A stretch of 64,000 bases of DNA from Heligmosomoides polygyrus polygyrus. Its lineage: Eukaryota > Nematoda > Chromadorea > Rhabditida > Heligmosomidae. Below the pieces are notes generated by a model. It did not search any database. It was given only the letters and a program-made list of their open reading frames with translations, and had not been told where the DNA came from. The position numbers and the translations under genes are program-made. The stretch covers positions 26,647,407 to 26,711,406 of the forward strand of contig OX377205.1 in the NCBI GenBank assembly GCA_947396885.1, in the 5' to 3' direction. Below are positions 57,128-64,000 of this stretch, piece after piece. The first letter of the stretch is position 1, and each line of letters opens with the position of its first letter.

Positions 57128-57394
57128 TAAAATACGACGTTAGTCAATCCCTTCTGGGATGCGCCACGCATTCATCCTCTACGTGATGTCGTGGAGGCGA
57201 TTTGGATGCGATTTGGCCATAGAATGACCCTGTGGCCAGCCGATGAAAGGGTCAGCGCTTTATCCTTCCTAAGTACCAATTATGTGACCCCGAAGGAATG
57301 GAAGGATTGGTAGGCCTAAGCGAGAAATCCGAACCAGGAACCTGGTATCGGGTGCAGGCGACAACCGGCGCCTTCTCCGACTGCGCTACAAGTC
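57128..57394 (-). mobile_element. SINE-A copy abutting the transposon
   Basis: AATACGACGTTAGTCAATCC through CCTTCTCCGACTGCGCTACA, with a small deletion around the AGACAAGTCTGG hairpin (CTTCCTAAGTACCAATTATG). Its tail ends where the transposon's TA begins, so the transposon probably landed in the SINE tail. Confidence 0.85.
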
Positions 57395-57399
57395 CCCAC

Positions 57400-57950
57400 G
57401 TAATAACTAATACAAATATCTTTGTTATTCCGCATAATTAATACAATTAAGGCCTGTCTAGTTAAAATCCATTATTATGCCAGTCACCGTGCCATTTGAA
57501 AATTTTCGAAGAATTACATTGCCAGATCTGCTGCACTGTTTCTCGAATATCATAGACACACACGTCCAATTTCGGATGGAGGATTTCTTCGTAAAAATTG
57601 TCGAATGCTTGTCAGTATTTGCAAACAGGCACTAGCTATTTGATGGTTTGATCGCGCAGCAGTCAAAGCTTGTTAGAAGGCTGGATAAGAACAAACTTCA
57701 CAGTGACATGAGAGTAGCACTGGGGATTTCTGACAGAATATATCAGTCAAACAAAAATGCCTGTTGGAATTCTATAGGATTCTGATCGATAAGCCTACAA
57801 TACAAGGCACCGGGGTGTTATAATAAACGTCATTCATAAAATTAAAATAATTAAAATAATAAATAAGGTTCGTCTGAAGAATAGAGGCGAAACGAACCGC
57901 AAAAGTTTACTTTTGCTTCCTCATATTACTCAACTGTAGTTATCGTCATT
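57400..57950. other. No gene seen
   Basis: AT-rich; no frame of note. Confidence 0.4.
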
Positions 57951-57954
57951 CATG

Positions 57955-58084
57955 AACTGGTCTGGTATCAGTTCGTTGATCCCGGAAGGATAGAATGCCT
58001 GATTGACCTGGGTGGGACCGAAAAAAAACCGATTCGGGAAGCACATGACAACCGGCGCCTTCTACGACTGCGCTTTAACGCGCA
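57955..58084 (-). mobile_element. SINE-A 5' half
   Basis: ACTGGTCTGGTATCAGTTCG, GATTGACCTGGGTGGGACC and ACAACCGGCGCCTTCTACG; the head ends at TTTAACGCGC. Confidence 0.75.
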
Positions 58085-58538
58085 GATACTGGAGAAAATA
58101 CCTAGAGTTTGAGTGGAAGGCAAATAGGCCTTTCGGAAATAGGAAATAGGCTTTCACGAAAAATCATAGGCGAAAGGCCTCATATCCGCTACAACGCTGC
58201 CGTTGAGATGAACCACATGAAATAGCCAAGCTAGACACACCGTCTACATCCTGCTTCGTAACTCTGATGCCCGCTGCTACTAATAGAAGTAGCAAATGGA
58301 ACAGCAGATGCTCTGTGTGACCAACGATTGCCATAAAAGCTGAATAACCGTGTATCGCTTCGCATCACTGCTTCAGCAGCCCAAGCAACAAGCAACCGTG
58401 CCAGTGTAAACCGGAACATTCCAAACAGTCCGACAAATCGAACAGCAGCCGACGGCACACTCGGTGGCATACGCACAATGGTAACCGCGATGTTTTCGCC
58501 GTTAACACGATTAGGTTAACGGCGCCAAAACACGTCGT

Positions 58539-58836
58539 GTGGCACGGAGAAGAACAAGAAGAAGAGTCGCAGGTAGACAGGCATATTCCAAATTAGTAAC
58601 TGTTGGAGAATCCAAAAGCAAACAACAGGAATTCGAAAGAAGAAGGCGCCGTTGGCTGGCTGGTACAGGAAACGGCAGGCAGTTGCAACTCGTCGACAGC
58701 TGTGGTCACGTTCGATCGTAGCTCCTTGGAATCAACTTTGCAGCTGAAGGGAGTGATAGAAAGGGGCCGATACATACGTGTCCGGCTCATGCAGGAAACT
58801 ACTAGTTCAGAGGAGCAGTCACGGCTCGACCTCTAA
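58539..58836 (+). other. Overlapping unassigned ORFs
   Basis: Two plus frames (58539-58721, Arg-rich; 58603-58836, ending SSEEQSRLDL) and a minus frame are open. None has a recognised domain or clear splice sites. Confidence 0.2.
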
Positions 58837-58895
58837 GAATCAAAACTGGAAGGCAGTCAGAGACGTAGCTTACTTAATCCATTCACCAGTAAAAT

Positions 58896-59190
58896 AATAA
58901 AGGATAAAGGACGACCTTACTCAATCCTTTTTGAAATGAGCCACGTATTCTACTTCTACGGGACGACGTGGAGGCGAGCCAACTACGTATGTATTTGGCC
59001 TATACATTGGCCTTCGGTGGCCAGCCGAAAACGAATCAGTACTTTATTCTTCCCAGGCAAGTCTAATACTAATTCACTGATCCTGGAGGGTTAAAAGGCT
59101 TGGTTGGCCTGGGCGGGAAATCCAAACCAGGAAGCTGGCATCGGGTGCACACGACAGCCAGCACTTGCTTCGACTTCGCTACACGCGCCC
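58896..59190 (-). mobile_element. SINE-A copy, full length
   Basis: Tail AATAAAGGATAAAGGACG, body GGTTGGCCTGGGCGGGAAAT, head GCTTCGACTTCGCTACACGC. Confidence 0.9.
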
Positions 59191-59199
59191 CTCTTCATT

Positions 59200-59735
59200 T
59201 TACCCAAATATAGTATGTAAATGACGAAAAGCCTGGTTAAAAATTGTAAAAATAAAGCCTAAAATAAAAATCACCTACTTATGGTGCTGATGCTGATGGG
59301 TTTCGTTCTTCGAAGAGAGGCCAAAACCCCGAAAACCGGATAACGGATAGCGGTACAGTGGTAACACCGCCCATCCTTCTACGATATTGCTCGCATGAGG
59401 ACCCGCCCGGATGAGCAGATCGCTGATATCGGCACAAACTGAAAGTCTTGATGGTCACAATTCTAGTCTTTTTCTTAATGCCCGGAATCCCTACCGTAAA
59501 GGTTCTACCTTGTTATACCGACGTTTCTGCTGCAAAACAAATGGCTCATTTAGAACGTATGGATTATCGGTAGCTGGAGTTGGTACACTAACCCAGACCT
59601 GGGGTTCGAATCCGATAAGAGAGAGACAGAGATTTGCAAGGAGACTAACAAGCTCACATGCCTTGAGTTCGTCAGTGGGCTAGCGAATTCGGCGGAAACG
59701 GAAATGAAGGCAAATGCGAATTTCCGCTTAGTCCT
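59200..59735. other. No gene; isolated B box
   Basis: GGGGTTCGAATCC near 59602-59614 matches a B box, with TAGCTGGAGTTGG 32 bp before it. No cloverleaf can be built, so it is treated as a chance or decayed tRNA-like site. Confidence 0.3.
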
Positions 59736-59738
59736 TGC

Positions 59739-60340
59739 ATGACCCCGTGGCAGGGTGTCGCCGGGGTCGAGAAGTGCGCTCTGTTCGCTCTGTGCCGCAA
59801 AAGAACCGGTCCGTTTCGCTACAATACGCGGTGGCAGTCGACAGCAAAACACCAGCCCAATACAGTTAGGTCGTTAGGAAAACTCAGGCCCTTCATCGAT
59901 GGCCGGTGCGGTGGCGACATCGAGAGAGCCGTCGCCGAAATGTGGAGGAGGATGTCCGAAGTTGTGACAACTAGTGGTCGTTCGGCGAGACAAAAACGCC
60001 CGAAGCCAATCGGACGTGACATGCTGTTCTGCCAGAAAAAGCGGTCTATTAGGCGGTGGGGAGAGACATGCGGCTGTCCATCATAATCAGCGGAATATGG
60101 AGCACCGAGGCAGTATCGTCGACTGAAGAAGATGAAACCGGTGAAAGTGGTGGTGTATTGTGGAATGGTACGAAACTCCGGCATACTGATAGACGGCCCA
60201 CTTCTAAAGACGGAGGCTGTCAAGTCGTCTAGTGATTGCTCTTCATAGCCTAAAGATGAAATTTTTCCGTCTGCTTCGCTATAACTTGATATTGAAACTG
60301 GCGCTGCTACATTCAGTGTGATCAAAAAGACCGACATTCA
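59739..60340. other. GC-rich segment with long ORFs on both strands
   Basis: Minus 60337-59819 is open for 172 codons, the longest frame outside known repeats (YSEADGKISSLGYEEQSLDD, then SMPEFRTIPQYTTTF). Plus 59739-60086 is open for 115 codons (RAVAEMWRRMSEVVTTSG). A T-rich acceptor (TTTCATCTTCTTCAG) lies inside the minus frame. I recognise no domain and cannot choose a strand. Confidence 0.25.
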
Positions 60341-60591
60341 CTTTGATCCAGCTACACCTCTCTCTTCAGCTTTCATGGCTTCTGTGTGATATTTTTCCAT
60401 CTGTATAAAACAACATCTTCTTCTTTTGAATGTTAACGCAAATTTCGCTTCAATTTTTGTGACCTCAAAATGGTAATTTGGAGGTAAACAACAGTTTTCT
60501 TGGGTCAGTACCGGCAACAGAGTAAAACATTCTACAGTTTGTTTGCGGAACTCAACCCTATGTATTTTTTGGGTGGGCCAACAGTAATGGT

Positions 60592-60883
60592 AAGGATAAA
60601 GGATAAAGGACGGCGTTTCTCAATCCCTTCTGGGATGCGGCAGCGCATTCTACTTCTACGTGACGTCGTGGAGGCGACATGAATGCGTATTTGGCCATAC
60701 AATGACTTGCGGTGGTCAGCCGATGAGCAAGTCAGCGCTCTATCCTTCCCAGACAAGTCTGGTACCAATTCGCCGACCCCGGAGAGGTGGAAGGCTTGGT
60801 TGGCCTGGCGGGAATCCGAACCAGGAACCTGGTATCGGGTGCACGCGACAGTCGTGCCCCCTCCGACTGCGCTACACGCGCCC
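60592..60883 (-). mobile_element. SINE-A copy, full length with TSD
   Basis: Flanked by ACAGTAATGGTA (60580-60591) and ACAATAATGGTA (60884-60895), one mismatch. Tail AAGGATAAAGGATAAAGG; hairpin CCAGACAAGTCTGG intact; the A box region has a small deletion (GTCGTGCCCCCTCCG). Confidence 0.93.
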
Positions 60884-60899
60884 ACAATAATGGTATGAT

Positions 60900-61685
60900 G
60901 TATAATATTATACTTCTTTCCCATACCCCCTAAAAATATGATTCCCGCATAGGGATCTGATCTAGTGAGGGGAGGCATTCCATTCTGACTCTTTGACAGC
61001 GACAACAAAACAGAAGGCGAACTAGTCTTCAAAAACGACACCCTGAACGACAGGACCTTAGTCAGTCCTTTTACCGGCTACAAATTTAAATTTAAAATTG
61101 AACCACTTTGCGTAGGCGATATACAGAGATAGGCTACTAGAGAACCGTTCTTTGTAATGTTCTCGCTAGGAAAACCGGTCCCTTTTGGGTTTGATTTATA
61201 TTTTATAGCCGTGCTTCCTCCCACTGCGATAGACCTAAACTGGGTTTACTCTAACCCATAAACTAGGCAGCAGGCAAATGCTTAATAAAGATGAAAAAAG
61301 AACAGAGAAATGAGGGCAGGAAGGACGAGGAAAAAACGTCTGATTAAAGGATATCAAAGCCTTAATTTTTATCATTATTAAACTTAATTGCTAACTAATC
61401 AATTCAACTACTCTGGACATTTAGATAAGTGTTCGTGTGCTTTTTTAGCTTTACCACAATTTCTGCATAGAGCTGTTGAATTGTGTGCGTGTGTGTTTTG
61501 TTTATGACACGTTATTTGATTTACGTAGAATAAAGAGGCGACAAAACAATTAAATAAAACAACCAAAAGAAAACAGAAAGGTGTGAGGCGAAAGATGGGC
61601 TAGTCGTTTGTTTATCGCTAGTTTTGCTGTTGGTTATTGGCTTGCTTGTGCCGTTTTTGGAGGAGCAGACATCGCGATTACCACT
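60900..61685. other. No gene seen
   Basis: AT-rich. Would include the 3' flank of the two-exon ORF candidate that follows. Confidence 0.4.
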
Positions 61686-61687
61686 GC

Positions 61688-62293
61688 TCAGTCTGTGTCA
61701 GTTCTGCGATAATTGGTACTGAGTTTGCGGCAATCGTTTAAGGGAAGTGTGACCAAAAATCTAAGGAGTGTAATCATTTGCCGAGTGGCTGAAATAGCTC
61801 GACTTTAAAGCAGTACTTGGTTCCACCTAGCAACATGAAAGTAGGCAGAATATATAAAATAGACCGCAATACGACGCAGAAGTGCGATGGAAATCAGTGG
61901 AAAAGTGTAGATGTCCGCTGCAAAATAGGTGAAGGACAGCCGGTGTGGGAAGGAAATGTTTTGGTCGCGGAAAAACTGACTCAGACGACGAGACGTGACA
62001 ACGCTCCGCCAGTCATACATACCTAGGCGTTGGCACAAGGAAAGCGCCGGTTTCAGCGGAAATGCGACGGGCGTTTTTCCACGATTCTGACGCATTCGAC
62101 GTCGACGACTGTGACAGCGTGAACAATCGATGGCAAACTTCTGCACCCAGTTCGTGCTCTGCAGAGGGAAACTTGGAAAATTCTGGACTTTCATCTCTGT
62201 GCCTTCGATCACAAATTCGACCACTCGTTCGTTCTCTTTCGAGCTAACTGTAGATGTTTCAGAGGCCTCCCGAAAAGGAAAATTTTGATCCAT
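61688..62293 (-). CDS. Candidate two-exon gene, unknown 123-residue protein
   Basis: On the minus strand, ATG 62293 opens 90 codons that end at a strong donor CTAG|GTATGT (exon 62293-62023). A consensus acceptor CTATTTCAG at 61797-61789 lies 234 nt on and joins in phase to 32 further codons and a TGA at 61690-61688. The peptide begins MDQNFPFREASETSTVSSKE, has one Cys pair (CSRC) followed by an Arg-rich run, and has a hydrophobic stretch in exon 2 (MITLLRFLVTLPL). No domain is recognised. The first exon is better supported than the second. The opposite strand is open for 69 codons within the intron and exon 1, so the strand could be wrong. Confidence 0.38.
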
Positions 62294-62399
62294 CTACATA
62301 CTTCTTTCCTACAAGATGTCGCAAAAATATTATAGACCCCTTCAGTGATCATGAAACTCTCGGCATTTCGGCTACAGCAGTTTTATAATGTACCTCCAC

Positions 62400-62720
62400 C
62401 ATCATTTTCATTAGCGCCTGTCCCGCTTGGCGGCGGGGTCCGCTCTTCTGGTGTGGTGACGCCAATTCTCCCAATCAAATGCTTGATCAGGATGCACACC
62501 AGCCATCTTTAAGTCCAAGTGCAGCGTATCTAGCCAACGTTGCTTCGAGCGTCCTCTGGGTCGCTTTCCAGGGACCTCAAGGTTCGGGCCAATCTTACGG
62601 ACGGTGTCGTCGTTGGCGCGAAGGATGTACCCATACCATCAAAGACGAACGTTGCGCAGTCTGTCAGCTATCAGGGCGACGCCGAACCTCCGTCTTATGT
62701 CGTTGCGAAAGTTGCGGAAA
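62400..62720 (-). mobile_element. LINE C-terminus, same family as 46686-47205
   Basis: Read on the minus strand: RRRFGVALIADRLRNVRL, an in-frame TGA, then WYGYILRANDDTVRKIGPN and a WRHHTRRADPAAKRD end. About 320 bp survive. Confidence 0.72.
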
Positions 62721-62879
62721 GCTATGTACCCTGCAAAACGAAAAAGCCCAGAAACCCTACCAAGGATACAGGATATTGAGCTCTCACCCTACACCTGCCC
62801 ATTGTGTATTTACCTCATTGATACTGCAAACGTCATTTTTATAGAACAAAGAACATAGAACATTCATTGAACCAAAAGT

Positions 62880-64000
62880 GATACCAGGTCAGTTTAACAT
62901 AAAAGAATACTGCAAAAGTTGGCTTTCCGAAGATTGGCAACAGAAAACGGTTTCTTCCACGAATTGTGTAAAGTGTTTTTTTTTAAAGGGACTCACCAGT
63001 TTACTCACTGGAAAAAGTTGTCCATCGTCCATCCTTTTTTAACATATTTGTGGTTAATCACTACAATGTCCTTTTTGTTTAATAATGTTTTTGATCTGTA
63101 TCTATAGTTGAACCTCTTCGACAATGAATTGAAAAATGATGAGGGAGTTCAATGAGCACTAGTTGTCCCCCTTCTAACATGTACAAGTGAGACAACTGCA
63201 GTCACCTTCCGCCAGCGAAAATTTTCTTCTTTACAGGATTACGTGCAGTGTTACATTTGAAACAGGATGACATTATCATCTCCTCCAGTTGATCACTAAT
63301 GCAACGTAAAAGCTTCTGATTATAGAAGGAAGGAGAGCCTGCGAACGCTTAGCTAGAGTTTCGTTTTGAAAAACAATTTTGATCACGAAAAATTACGTGC
63401 AATGTTTAAGCCGGAACTGTGGTTCTGAACTAGATCATAAAGTTGAGTAGTGAGCGTTGTTGCTTGATCAGAAAAAAAATCTGAGTCAATTTTCGAGAAT
63501 ATGTATCAGCAGAAGTCTAGAGTGGAGGTCTAGAATACGTGGCGATCAGCCAAAAGTTCGTGTATCCAGCAAAGGTGCGTTACAAAACCGAGGATACAAC
63601 CATGAGTCGAAAGCACGATTGGCCGAAAATGCACGGATTATTGGCGATACCTTTTCGCTATCCATGAACTCGTACTACGCCGTATGTTTTAAGACAGTCT
63701 AAGCCGAAAAACTTCCTTCCGAATAAAAAAGGTGAGCTCGTTGCCCAGTACTTAGGTTCACGTAAGATCCGTAGCCCAGGGTCAACTTCTGCAGATAGCA
63801 TTTTCCCTCAGATAAAGGGTTTAAAGTGTATGGGCAGAAAAGCGTACATTCTTTATTTTGAAACAGACTTATAAATGGTATTTATACTACCAAACATGAA
63901 AACAGCGCTATACCTTCGGCAGGAATATGGCGCGATCATAACATCAACTGCAGTATTTCGGTAGACGGTCAGAAAGTACACCCGCCCCCTGCTGGGAGGC
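62880..64000. other. No gene seen
   Basis: AT-rich; an 81-codon plus frame (63457-63702) is unassigned. No repeat recognised. Confidence 0.35.

Noticed and set aside
59569..59621. tRNA gene or third SINE family
   Set aside because: A-box- and B-box-like motifs are too close together, and no cloverleaf forms.
60532..61041. 169-codon minus-strand ORF
   Set aside because: Runs through a full SINE-A copy; SINE bodies are non-coding and leave open frames by chance.

Overview
This window is animal (eukaryotic) nuclear DNA, most likely from a parasitic roundworm of the strongylid or hookworm type. The evidence is T-rich TTTCAG splice acceptors, one intron of only 66 nt, a DUSP14-like phosphatase gene split by repeat-filled introns, and many degraded nematode-type retroelements. 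There are no operons, no intact long ORFs, no rRNA and no CRISPR. The species assignment is inference.

Only one gene is clear. It is a dual-specificity phosphatase on the minus strand, ATG at 13632 and stop at 6820, with five exons that join in frame to give about 266 residues. Introns 1 and 3 hold a partial tRNA-derived SINE, a TA-flanked inverted-repeat transposon plus a fragment of the same family, and an internally deleted RTE retrotransposon flanked by a 21-bp target-site duplication. Several weaker exon candidates are listed at low confidence: 161-262 (+), 1980-2267 (+), 22921-23091 (-), 36235-36327 (+) and a two-exon ORF at 62293-61688 (-).

Most of the rest is mobile DNA. About 39 copies of one tRNA-derived SINE (called SINE-A here) lie on both strands. 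It has a Pol III A box and B box at its head and a (CCTTTAT)n tail, and several copies keep target-site duplications. There is also a Penelope-like element with RT and GIY-YIG remains (2790-4560), a dead mariner (34022-34928), a 1274-bp element with perfect 29-bp inverted ends and no recognisable transposase (55852-57125), an AT-rich TA-flanked inverted-repeat family (11488-12187, 50420-51224, fragment 9385-9640), a fold-back MITE family with ends like GGGGCCRGRTTCATCAA (15217-15546, 21210-21347, 24729-24881), and 3' ends of several LINE families. Some LINE tails explain the TTTA microsatellites.

Layout: 0-2.8 kb weak exon candidates; 2.8-4.7 kb Penelope-like element; 6.8-13.6 kb phosphatase gene; 14-33 kb dense SINEs and MITEs; 34-35 kb mariner; 35-50 kb sparse relics and SINEs; 50.3-51.9 kb a nested SINE/transposon/LINE stack; 52.9-59.2 kb a run of minus-oriented SINEs interrupted by the 1274-bp inverted-repeat element; 59.7-62.7 kb unresolved ORFs and a LINE 3' end. 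No new multi-gene system is visible. The most interesting material is the transposon structure and how it sits in the phosphatase gene.
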